A DNA stretch of 64,000 nt, taken from positions 57,047,993 through 57,111,992 of the forward strand of contig NC_044573.1 of the NCBI RefSeq assembly GCF_901933205.1, read 5' to 3'. Source of the stretch: Camarhynchus parvulus. Lineage: Eukaryota; Chordata; Aves; Passeriformes; Thraupidae. The position numbers and the translations under genes are program-made. The number at the start of each line of letters is the position of its first letter. The first letter of the stretch is position 1. The notes under the pieces were generated by a model, which searched no databases, was not told where the DNA came from, and saw nothing but the letters and a program-made list of their open reading frames with translations. Positions 50,289 through 62,400 of the stretch are shown one piece after another.

Positions 50289-51606
50289 GTATTTCAAGGA
50301 GAAGAGAACGTGATCTCTGTTAAATCAGCAGGGAGCTTGGATTGTGACAGTCATCTCTCCTGGATAGCTCTTGTTCCTTTTTCTCCACTGCTCTTCCTTT
50401 GTTTTTTCAGTACTGCAACCAGGTACTGGTATCATGATTATAGTTCCTTTGTGCTGTGCTCAACACCAACCCATACAAGGGTCCTCCTGACCCTGTTCTT
50501 TTGATCAAGGGCAAATTAACTCAAAAACAAATCAGCTGTAAAATATTATTAAAGGCTTATTCTAGGCAACATGTTTTTCTGACAGGCTTCAGGCTATTCT
50601 GATCAGTTTGAAAGAGGCCTTATAAAAACCAACCTGATTAAAACACATCACCCAAGGGGACACGTGTCTGTATTCCTATTCTTATTTCCAGTACAGAACA
50701 AGGGAAAAAATCATTACTGCTTGTTTTCTGTGATTGTAATTATGTAGTGGACTCTTTAAAAATTGACATAGCATAAATAAGATTATTTTGAAACTAAAAT
50801 TATTTTAAATAATGATTTTTTTTCTTAATATATGCCCTCATTTCCACTTCCCCAGGCTTTTCTATTAAGGCATGTGCCAGCTGGAATTTATAAAAATTAT
50901 TACTGATGTTACCTCTATTAAGTCTCCTCTCTTATTTGTATGATAGTGTATAATCTCTGCATTTTTATTAATTTTTTTTCTGCTTTGCTTACAGTAGACT
51001 AGATAATTATCAAGCATTGCCAGAAAATCATGCTAATTTTCACATGACTGGCTTACATAGGTATATTATTGTTTTTTGTAACCGATGTGGATTAGTTATA
51101 TGGGAGCTTATATCTGCTCTACTAGTGTAACAGCTGAAGCCCTAAGAGCTTGGACCACTGCCAGGGTAGTGATTTACAATAACCAAACCTCTCTTTTCCA
51201 TGTCTATCTGCACAGTTCAGGTTGCACATAAGTCACTGGCTTGATGAGGAGGGTAAATTTGCTTTCAAAATAAATTACCATGCTGTGTAATGAACCTCGT
51301 GTGAGTAAGCTGGTTTTGAAAGAGCAGGCAACCCATCTCTTAGAGTTGCATTGCAGTCTGCTAAATAGGGAGAGGCAAACCTGGTGAAAATTGGGTGTGA
51401 TTTAAATCTCTCAGTTGAGGGTTTACCAAGCTGGGTTATAAGAAGCAAATCATACTCACATGCACACACACACACTCATATAAAATTCTTTTATGCTCTA
51501 CATGACCTGTGTATTCCACTTGCACTGCATTGTTATGCCCTTGTTTCAAACCTTTCTCTAAATAAGCAAAAGATAGGACCTTGTTAGTGAGCTCAAAATA
51601 TCTTTC

Positions 51607-51625
51607 TTTTTTTTTTTTTTTTTTT
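51607..51625. repeat. Poly-T tract followed by CCTCAG
   Basis: Nineteen consecutive T followed by CCTCAG, a near-ideal 3' splice acceptor shape at 51631. No recognisable exon follows: the frame downstream lacks family resemblance. Confidence 0.8.
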
Positions 51626-54600
51626 CCTCAGAGCCAAGAGCTAGGTTCAAGGCTTGTTCTGTTCTTTCCTCTTTGTCTAAAAAAACTCCTGCTGCCCTAT
51701 CCATCAGCTGGTGTCTGTCCTGAAGCACCACAGACACATCTCTATCTAGGAGACCAAAGCCTTGAATGTCTAGATCTGTCTTTTCTTTGCACAGCCAAAC
51801 AAAAGCCCTGTGCAGCCCCTAGCTAAGGGGTGGGAGGAGGGAAAGGGCGAGCTAAGTAAGCCTTTACTCCATTTAGGCAACGTGACTTCAGCTGGCTGGG
51901 AGTGTGTCCAGCATGGCCACAGCTATGTGACAGACGGGGCACTTGGGGGTGCTGAGCAGGGGGCTCGGCCCCAGCAGCCCCAGGAGGGGCCATTGCCACA
52001 TCAGGGACCACATTTGGATCTCTTCACCCTCACGTCTGTGGGGCAGGAGATGGGAAAGAGATGGAGTTGCCTTGTCTTCCTCCACCCATGGCAGTCCATC
52101 CATGCCCACTGTCTTCTGTGAAAGAGCAGCAGGAGAATCTTAATTAGGGCTGCAGGGAATTCAGGGCTGCCACGTTTTTGGAGAAGTCCTTAGCAGCTTA
52201 GTGGAAGTTAATTACTCTCACGGACACTTTTTGGATCATGTTATTAGATCCATAGCAGGAATTTATTTTGCTACTGGAAGTAGCAAATAGAGTCTTTCAA
52301 GGCTTGTGTGTATAGAAGAGCTCTTGAATTCAGTCAGATTTCAGCACTTTACCATATTTCAAGTCTTGCTTCAGAGATCAGGAATGCTGAAAGAAATGCA
52401 CCCAAGCCAAAGGCTGGACAATTATTTGAGATAGTTCTAATTACAAATCTCTCCCACAAATAACATACAGCTTCTAGAAACTTGCATTTGAGATGGAGTA
52501 AGAATATGTTTCAGATGAAACATTTTGCATAAAGAGGCATCATAAAAATTAATGTCTTTTAATGGACTAGGAAAATGTGGAGATGAGAAAAATCTGACTA
52601 GCTCTCCATAAAGAAAGAGTTTGGTGACAAATCTGAGTGGGATTTTTAGGAAAATATGGTTTTCTCACACATTTTAGATAAATAACCCTCCTACATTTAA
52701 TGATCCGCCTTGGTAATGAGGCACCCTGTGATTTACACCCTGGTAAGTGCTAGTTAATACATTAACATATGCACATATACAACAGAGGAAATGAAAATCC
52801 TGAAAGCCCAGTACAGGACAAAAATACTCCTGGAACCAATACATGTGAGAAGTGCTGCAAAAAAACAAAAGACAAATTGGAAAAGAAAAGTAGAGCAAAA
52901 AAAGGAAGTTTGGGTAACAGAATTACAGAATTGTTCAGTGAAATCAAGTCTGGAGAGGACAGTGAGAGGCTCCAGCAAACCTAGGCAAATTAATAACCTC
53001 ATGGCAGATTACACTTGATAGAGGCAGAAACACAGTAATGCACTTTGATGGAATAATTATAACTACTCAATACACCCTGTGAGTCTTGAGTTAAGTGTGA
53101 TTATTCTAGAAGGCAGCCTGGATGCCACAGAAAGTAGCTTGGCTCAGGTCAGTCCCGCACGCAGCAAAGCAGACACTCTATGCTTGCATTTAGGAGTACA
53201 GCCCTCCATCCACTGAGTCTGCTTCTCTCCCTTATGGAGTGACATGGGGAAGGATGTGAAATAGAAGCATCTACTGTGGGTGAGAGCAGCAGTACCAGGG
53301 CAACACATGCCTCTGAAAGGCCTTGCAGAGCAAGCTCTCTCTTTTTATTCTTCATTTATATAATGAAATCCACTTTGGAGTGTCTGTCAGAGACCCTGGT
53401 AAGTAGGATCCTTTGGAAAGATGCTGTTAAGGAGCAAAGGACAGACAAAGAGGCAAATGGTCCCTGAGCCTATAGCTCAGACTGACATTGGTGTGAGCTT
53501 TGTTGTCTTGATGGCATGCCACATGCAGTGATTTAGGAAAGACTTATGAAGATTATCTTGATGAGTTTAGGCTTCTCTTTTGTCCCTTCTTGTTCTTCTT
53601 CCGAGAAAAGGACCTGGCAGAAAAAAAATATTGTTAACATCATTCCAGAAAAATTATGGTGCTTTATTTGCTAGCTCCATGATAATATTGAAAAGTAGAA
53701 ATACGTCTGGAAAGAGAAAATTAAAAACAACTGAAAAAATCCCATTTAAGCAGAGAAACAGCAAGAAAATCTTATATAAAACATTTGTGGTATAAAATAC
53801 TTTACATTATAAGAGGACTTTAAATATAAGAGCTACAGGGATATGCAACTGTCTTCCAAAACAGAAGAGTCAAACTTAGTGGCATCTGGCTGAAGTCTAA
53901 TATATTCATGCATAGGATGTTCCTGCCCTACAGTGGGTTACTCCAGATTCCAGGGTATGTTTTGCTATGGCCCCTAAGACTGGAAGATGGGGGCTTATCT
54001 CATTGAGCTGGGAAACTGCCCCTTGTGTTCATAAAAGTGACATACAGAGAGATAATCTATCAGATAACCCTTTTTCAGTGCTCCATGTTATACTGAGAAG
54101 GACACTTGCAACATAATCCTAAGGAAGAAAATGTTAAAACCAGTAAAGGAAATAGTTCTATACTACATGTGACTTAACTTCAGAATCCACAACCACTGGA
54201 ACTCCACAGCTTCTCTCACCATTTTTCATTTACAAGTAAATCCAGACATGATATGCTGCTCCAGTAATGTATTGTAGCACTGTCTAAAGATTAAAGAGAG
54301 TTTTAGAGAATAAAGTGGCTCAAGATGAGCAATTAGAACAGTAAAGAAGGTATTTTGTACTTCTCTTCATTCTGCAGTTTTTGCTTGTAGAAAGTCTGTC
54401 TTTTCTGGATCATCACAACTCAAAGTTGCAGCTTAATCCTAAGAATTGACAGTCTCTAATGAAAAACCCATTTTTCACCAGCAGAGCTTATAGCTATTTC
54501 CTAAATAGTTGTTTCTAGCTGACTACTCTAAAGCTCTTTCAGCTAATGATATAAATGTGTCACTAATGAGGTTTTGATGGAATTTGGAATTGAGTTAATT

Positions 54601-54751
54601 TGAATACTTACCTCCCCCCATAAGTACAGGCTTACTTACCTGCCAATAGGTCTCTGTGCTTTTGGAATTTGATCATCTGTATATATGAAGACCAAGCACT
54701 CAAACATTATTTTATTGCAGATGCTATAGCTTTAGCAAAATGAAACAATCA

Positions 54752-54785
54752 CAGATTTCTCTGCAGCTCAGATTTCTCTGCAGCT
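54752..54785. repeat. 17-bp perfect tandem duplication
   Basis: CAGATTTCTCTGCAGCT occurs twice head to tail (54752-54768, 54769-54785) with no mismatch. Confidence 0.95.
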
Positions 54786-57227
54786 GTGAGTATCAGCTGT
54801 GAAAGCATCACAGGAGTGAGGTGGGAACAGGCTTTGTTTCAGGGATTCAATCTAAATGCAGTACGTAGTTACATGGGTTTGTAATGGATTGATATAGGGT
54901 TATTATGGATAATATTTATTTAGACAAGTCAAAAATGTTTAGCACAAAGGCATTTTCAAATGGAAATGGCAAAGCATAGTTTATAAATGCACAGGCTAAA
55001 ATTATGTGTAATTTCAGTGAATGGGAAAGACTGAATAGCAGACAATTGCCTGTGGGGGGTTTTACAGTCCCAGCTGACAAAGAGAATGTCTATACAGCAC
55101 AGAGCATATAAATCAGCTCCATGGCTCAAAGAAATTATGGGATACATCAATCATCTGCTTTACAAATACGCAGTGAGGCACTCAGTCATTTGTACATCCA
55201 TCACAGGTCTGTTCTAGTGCCACAGACTTAGTAAATTAATTGGACAAGTCAATATCAAAATCTAAAAACATGTTCTCCTTCTTTTTGAATGCGGGTTCAA
55301 CACTACTGAAGATAATTAAAGGATTTTTTATTTTAAAGAAACTGTCAAGTGTTTTCCCTGAGGATAGCTACAGCTGGAAAATGATTTATTATTCTTTCCA
55401 CGGGTTTTCCATAATACCTGAACTGGAAATGACATCCTTTTCTCTCTCTTTCTTAAGTTATTTTTTCTTTTAATATGGTTTTTATCTAGCACCTTTTTGA
55501 GCCAGAGATTCAAATGACTTTGCTGACAGTCAGCAAGATGAGAGAAAAGTATTCCTTCCTCCACTGGTGGTAGTAATCCAAAAATACACAGCAGAGTGGG
55601 TATGAGGAATCTGGGCCAAACACAGTCGACCAAATTTCTGTTTAATTTTGTTCTATCATGCAAGACAGACAAAACTCATTTCTGATTGTCAACTGGTCAG
55701 CCACATGAGGCCAAGAGATTTTCTCACTAGAATTGAAGAATGTTCGGCATTTTTCCAGAGTCCACCTTCTGGTAATACTTAGTATCTGATATCAAAGTGG
55801 ACAAGACCAGTACAAAAAGCAGTTAGTTTGAAATAATTTTTTCCCCAGTCAGTCAAATGCTGTGCTAGATTCCTTTGGTCTACGAAGGTTCTATTCAGCA
55901 GGAGCAACTGAAGTTGCTCTTCTCAACTAGAGTTTGATTTTAATGTTTATTGCCCATCTTGTAATCATTGCTTCAGCTCATTTTGAAGATAATCCCGTGC
56001 TTCGCAGTAGATAAACAAAGGAGTCTGTTACGTTGTGTGACAAGGTCATAAAAACAATCTGACAGGCAATTGATACTTCTCTCTTAAAGAGTAACAGCAC
56101 TACAGATAAAACAAACTCTTTCATATATGTGTTAAGACCACATACAGACAGCTAAAGATCAGATCTGCAAAGTAGCTGAGGGCATCCCCTGGGCAGTTTG
56201 TGTCCACCCCTCCCCACCAAAAGACCTCCCATGGCCTGCCTAGGCTGTGCTTTTGAGTATTGACAAGGGCTGGTCTTGTACGCCCTTTCTCTCTAAAGAA
56301 ATTAATCCCTGACCCCGAAACGTGCTTCTTAAAGAAAACTTAGTTTCTTCCTCTGGCTCCTCTGTGTGCCCTGGTGTGTCTACCTACTCCTGGAAATCCC
56401 AGACCAGACAAGACACCCCACGTGCCTTGGTCAGTGCTAGTAACACAGTGAACAATTTTTTTCTCATGTTAGCACTGGAGATGTTGCATTCCTTTGCAGT
56501 TTATAAATAGGCATCACTATTTTTCTGTCTAGAAGTTCCAGATAACCTCTTACGTACAATTTTCCTCTTCGCACTGAGAGGTTATAATTGGCAAAGAACT
56601 CCATTGTAAACTCATGTATTCTGTAAATCCTATTATATTAGTCAATACAGTGCCTACAATGCTGCTCATTTAAGGTAATTTAATGGAATCCACACCTCAG
56701 GACTCCCCAGTGTCTCTTCTCTTAATACAGTGTGCTTGCTCTATGTCTAATTATAGAGTTTCCATTTTGTGAAATCTTTTCATCCTTCTGAATAGCTAGC
56801 TCAGGATGTTCTAAAAGAGTTTCTATAATGCACTCTCTAGATTTGACAGATGCATGATAAATCAACTTTTTTGACCATTTGCATTAATGGAAATATAATT
56901 ATTTTCAAAGCAGCAGTGCAGCTGCACAAAGACTTTGTTTGGCCTATACTATATGACACCATATTAACATTTACCTTTAAAACAAATAGAAACTCTGCTC
57001 AGGCTCAAAACAGTCACACTCTCTCAAAATTATTTTGGAGCCTCCCTGAAAAGACATTATTGTTTTTAAAATCCCGTGGTAGTTTTGCATAAGTTGGAGA
57101 ATTAATTTCATAGGGGGGAAAAAAGTCAAATTTTTCTGAGAGAGCTTAGGGGAATTGTGGAGTAGGTGTCATCTCATCTGATGTCTATAGAAGTCATATG
57201 AATCTGGAAGGACTCAGGCCCATGGGA

Positions 57228-57283
57228 ATTCCATAGATTAGAAATGCTAGTTGAAAGGAACTTAAAATGAATCTAACCCTTTT
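57228..57283 (-). mobile_element. Possible degenerate CR1 tail
   Basis: CCATAGATTAGAAATGCTAG followed by TTGAAAGGAACTTAAAATG and AATCTAACCC resembles the reversed CR1 3' end (catagaat, ttggaagggaccttaaa, atctaacccc). The match is short and decayed, so chance similarity is possible. Confidence 0.35.
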
Positions 57284-57792
57284 ACTTAAGAAATCCTTAA
57301 GTGTGAGCTGTCATGTGAAACCATATGGGTTTTGCTTTCCTGTGAAACTAAGATTTTTTTTGCAGATAAGTGGACTTACAGACAGAAGTAAAACCAAAAC
57401 AACGTATAAATGTGTTAATTCAAATAAACATTTGACATGTGGTGTGGTAGCACTTGACAACATCTGCCTTCTGGAGCAGATTCTATTGCCTACAGTTACA
57501 TGATTAAATTTTGCACACACCTAAGTGCTTCACAATAGTGCTAAGCAAGCAAATAGAAAAGACAAAAAGAGGCTAGATTTATTTCTCTAAGCCACGAAGA
57601 AGGATTAAGAATGGTCTTGAAGAGGATGTGGTAGGATCCACCCTTGCCCTTGAAAGATAAGACAAGCTGATGGAGATGGGGTTCCTCCCACATATTATTA
57701 CTGAGAGTGTGAAGTGGAAATCAGAGGACTACGATTTAGATAACTGTCAAATCTGTTAGGTGGGGAAGACAAACACCTCTCTGCTCCCAAAG

Positions 57793-57818
57793 CATCTTCT
57801 AACTACATCTTCTAACTA
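57793..57818. repeat. 13-bp perfect tandem duplication
   Basis: CATCTTCTAACTA twice head to tail (57793-57805, 57806-57818). Confidence 0.9.
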
Positions 57819-58828
57819 CAAGTAACAAGCTTGTCCAGGTGTAAATGGAGGATGCTGTGAATGCCACCTTTTGCAGCTGCATCACTGTTAGAGCATACAC
57901 AAAACCTTGTAGCTTGCTTGAACCCTGGGCAGCCTTCCTGAAACCCCTTATTTGAGTATTAAGGGGTTGTGGGGTGAAGTGCAGGTGGGAAGGAAAGCTA
58001 CAGTTCCTGCCTGCTTCCTGTAGATCTCATTCTTGAGAGTGGCCAAATTTTGCCATCAGCGATCCAGCTCTATTCCAAGCAGACTCATGGAAGGCAGGAG
58101 AAACAGGTCTGATTTTTATAGGTTGGAAGGACCTGTCAAAACTGGAGCATTTGTTGACAGGCTTGGTCTATTAGATAGAAACAGGGATTGATGCTCTTGA
58201 GAAGCTTTTCAAAAGCCACTCTTAAAAGGCAGGAGTTAGATAGCTGATGCTGATATTTCTCCCTCCTCGATTGTCAAGATATTGGCTGTTGTTACTGTGA
58301 AGCACCTAGTGCTGCTGAAGAGGTACCTAGACACCAAAAGTTACAGATTACACCCTAGAAGGTTGATGTCTAAAAGCTAGCTTTCATTAAGATTATGATG
58401 TTTGGTTTCTTAAGGATTTTTTTTTAATCTAGCCCTCAGGAATTGAAGCTCTTTGAGAGATAAAGATATTTTGGCTTAAAAAGCTCTCCTTTCATCAAAA
58501 CAATTCCCCAACCCCCAAGATACATTTACTGAAAGAAAAATATAGCTACATGCAAAGCCAAATGCATACAGAAATGCAACACAATCCTTTTTTCTACATA
58601 ATAAATGACAGCTACTGAGGGAATGGCTACAGATGAAAAGAACAAACTAGCTTTCTTTTCAAAACACCAAAGGGAAACACACGGAACAATGAAACTGTTG
58701 AATAAACTCTGTCAAGATAAATATCATATATCTGAAAAGTACCTTTACAATCCAATTACTATAACTGGAAGAATTTCAGACATCTGTGTACTTCAATCAC
58801 CAGGGTTTGGTGGGGTTTTTTGTGTTTC

Positions 58829-58848
58829 TTTTTTTTTTTTTTTTTTTT
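58829..58848. repeat. Poly-T tract
   Basis: Twenty consecutive T preceded by T/G-rich sequence, in SGK1.1 intron 2. It may be the poly-A of an old minus-strand insertion, but no element is recognisable next to it. Confidence 0.8.
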
Positions 58849-59436
58849 GTCAAAATTGGAAGTCCAGGGTTTTTCTGTTTAGTTTTTAGTTCCAGCTGTC
58901 TCTGAGGGTGGCTTTTGTTTTTCAAATTCAGCATGTCAGCTAACTATGCTTATTATATTTCTGATGTGTCAAAACCAGCATTTAATACCAATATTTGGAT
59001 TGATTCTGAACATTGATACTGTCGAAGTTCCACCCTGATAAAGCACTGCTTAATACTTTCTGCAGCCTATAGTTTTGGGGTGGACTCTGAAGATCAGGAT
59101 CTGGGGATTCATCCCTAGAAGGCATAGATACACCATAAATGATTTTTTATGCTCAGGCAGTTCCTCCATCACAATGTGCCTCTTCTAGGGTCCTGTGCAT
59201 TATAGGCACAACTGGAAGAAAAAACTCAAGTGCAAATCTGTCATTTCCTGCTCTAGGTACAGCCACTGCCACGGTTTCAGTCCAAGGCTTTGTCTGCATT
59301 TGGTGGGGCATTTCACACCCAATTGAGAAGACAATCTAATCACAGATCTGGCTCCTCCGTGCCCTCTTAGGCTTGCCTGTGGTGGCAATGTTTGCAATCT
59401 TTGGCCCCTTTGTCCTCTTACAGCTATGGAATTGCT

Positions 59437-59482
59437 GCAGTAGTCTGTGAATCTGTGTCGCAGTAGTCTGTGAATCTGTGTT
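59437..59482. repeat. 23-bp tandem duplication
   Basis: Copies 59437-59459 and 59460-59482 share GCAGTAGTCTGTGAATCTGT and differ only in the last bases. Confidence 0.93.
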
Positions 59483-62400
59483 TTTACCACATTAGCACAT
59501 GCTGAAATCTGTACTGAATCTACGCTTGCCCCAGTCTATAACTGCAGGAGCACAGGAAAAAGGCAATTTGGACACTTTCCAAGCCTGTTGCTGCAAAACT
59601 CAGATTGTATCACCGCCATGGATGCCACTAGCAGCCTGATTCTTCCTTACATTTCATTCCAGCAATACTGAGAAGAGGGGAAATAAGACCGGTAGGAATA
59701 TTTACGGATATATAAGCCTATACAGCTTCCTTTATGAACTGTCAGCAGGTCATCAGAGGACATTGTTCCTTTAAGTTTTGCAAAGAACTTTAAGGAGGAA
59801 AATAAAGGTCTGGTGCCTTCATAGAACATTCGTCAATATTACTTTTCTTTCGATGAAACTGCTGTGTATGCTTAGTTTTGATTTTTCAGTGTCTTGGCAG
59901 CAGTCTTGTGGTGAGGCTGATAGTAACAGACTTGCTCAATTCTGTCACAACCTCAAAATCTGTTTGGCTCTAACATGATTGTTGCCAGTTTTGGGTGGGT
60001 TGGGATCATATGCTATCATTTCACTAAGAATGTTGTTTCAATTTCTTTGAGGGAGAACCATAGGCTCTTCTTGGACCAAAGCCACAATTCATAAGTCAAT
60101 TAACCCTGCTGATGGTCTTAGTGATAAAGATGGACCAGTGCTTATGTTACATCTGCTTTAAAGTTTTGTGGACAGCTGGAAAGGAAAAGACCTACATGCT
60201 GAATAAATCTTTTGGAGGAATGGAAAAACTGAATCTCTGACTCTAACCACAAGTGGGAACTTTCTTAAGAGAGATATGTAGCTATGAACCAGCATTCCCA
60301 CTTCTGATTAGGAGTGCAAGCAAATACTTGTACTTTGAAAGCAGGAGCAACTGTTTTTCAGAGTTGCAGTGACTGTTGACACTTACAGGTGTGTTAAATA
60401 TTTTCCTATTTAACAAATCCCATTTTTCTTGACGCTATGACCAGAGATAAAGTGAATTGGAAGAGAAAGTATTAACACATCCAGCAGTCCTGTTTTGGTG
60501 CTTTTATGATTTGAAATAAGCAGTGAAATGTACCTTGTTCTTTCCTTACCTCTCAAAACATGGCTAAAGACAGTTCACAGCAGCAGAGGCTAAGGACCAA
60601 CACCATGCTCAGTGGACATGCAAGCGGCTGGATGTTTAACATTTAACTTTCAGCCAGCCCTTTTGTGCAAGATCAAGTCTTGTTAACGATGACAGCATCA
60701 AACTGTCAAATGTTCAGAACTATCACTGTTTGCAATTACAAAGCCAGACTGCAAGGACCATGCAGGCCCTATTAATTCCTTCCTTACAATCTGCATTGTG
60801 GATTGCAAAATTTGGTTTAAATCTGATTTAAACCAGGTTTCAGTCAAACAGGATATTGCTGCATGGCTGACCAGTGCAAAAAACATCCATCGAGATAAGA
60901 ATGATGTTCATACAGAACTTTATGGTTTAAGTCCCTCGATTTAGTTTTTGGGTAGAATGAAGTTTTAGAGTTTCATTCTACCTAATGAGCTGCATGAGTT
61001 ATTCAGCCACTTTTGTCTCCCGTCAGGAGAGCCAGAAGAAACCCACTGATAAGAGCTAATCATACCCTTCACATAGCAGTAGCCTATTCATTTAAGTCAC
61101 TTCAGTGTCTCTACCTGAAATGGTGAATAATAATCACCGCCCTCATTATCAGGCCAGCATCACTCACCTCCACCACCTCTTGCAAAATATGGGTGTAGAA
61201 TAACACGGGCTTGTCATAGTTGCATATGATTCCACTTCAAGTTTTGCACTCACACAGCATACAACAGTGGCATTATTTAGACATCCATTTACATTTCCTA
61301 TACAGCTTTCCTTCATTTCTTCCTCTGAGCATTTATGCAACAACCATTGCAACTATAAATTAACATAAGTAAAAAGGTACATATTTTGCTAATTTACTTT
61401 CTTTCCCTGAAGATATTTGTAACAGAGGTCTCAGTCCTGAAGGTAGAGTGAGATTTTTCATTGTTTTAAACAGAGAACAAGACTATTTCTTCACTATGTC
61501 ACTGAGTTGTCAGAAATTAATGGAAATATAATTTCAAGTATAGCACAGGTAGACAATGACTCTCCAAAACCATTTTGCTTCTAACCAGCCTCATTTCCTT
61601 TCCATTTTCAGGTCAAATGATTCCTTAGCAGTGAATAAGAAAGGGAGAATGATCAGGCACTTTAAAAAGAAAGGGTCAAACCTAAGTACAGTAGACAATC
61701 TTTTCTGGTAATAATATGTTCTTGACCTTGGTGCCACAGGACTGAGCTGCAGTATTATGAAAATATCAACAGTTCCCAGTCAATAGGACATTGAAGCTGT
61801 CCCTAGAGCAAGTGACATTTGGCTTCCTCAGGGTATGAACATCTCAGGCAATGGGAATGCATCAGGGCAGTTGGTGAGTGCACCACACACTTGCTGCTGG
61901 TGGGTCCAGGTACATTTCAGCTCCTCCTGCAGCCTCACCTTCTGTTCTTCAGTCAAGCATATCTGCCCTGTATGAAAAAGTTTATGTTCCAGACAAGATT
62001 AAAGGATGTGCCAGCCAGCATCCTTGTACACAGGGACTGAGATGACTGTAGGGAGCTCCCCGCCACTGCCAGCACCAACACTGCGCAGGGCTAGGGGACA
62101 CGAGAGGGATTAGGCTATGGTGGAAAAAGAAACCTGATGAATACCAGGAAGATTTATAGGTCTCACAGAATCCCTCAGGTAAATTGCTTCTGATTTTCTC
62201 AACAGCTGTAAATCTCAGCTCTGATATGTGGACCCTGCACACATCAGAGCTATTATCCTTTACCTCTTCTCACCAAGCTGCCAAGACCTGGAGCTGTGCT
62301 GCAACAAAACTAATTATCCAGGACAAATTTAGCCCTTTCCCCGAGTAATTCACCCCTGTTTCTGAGCAAATCCTATATACATGAAGTTTTGAGGGCTTGC

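Larger units (their letters stand above)
50289..57227. other. Intronic sequence, few recognised elements
   Basis: Part of SGK1.1 intron 2. It holds the poly-T at 51607, a GC-rich patch at about 51810-52090 with frames open on both strands, and the duplication at 54752. No exon recognised. Confidence 0.5.

Noticed and set aside
51581..51826. Possible exon after the poly-T and CCTCAG acceptor-like signal
   Set aside because: The downstream frame resembles no SGK1 isoform and no matching donor with sensible phase was found.
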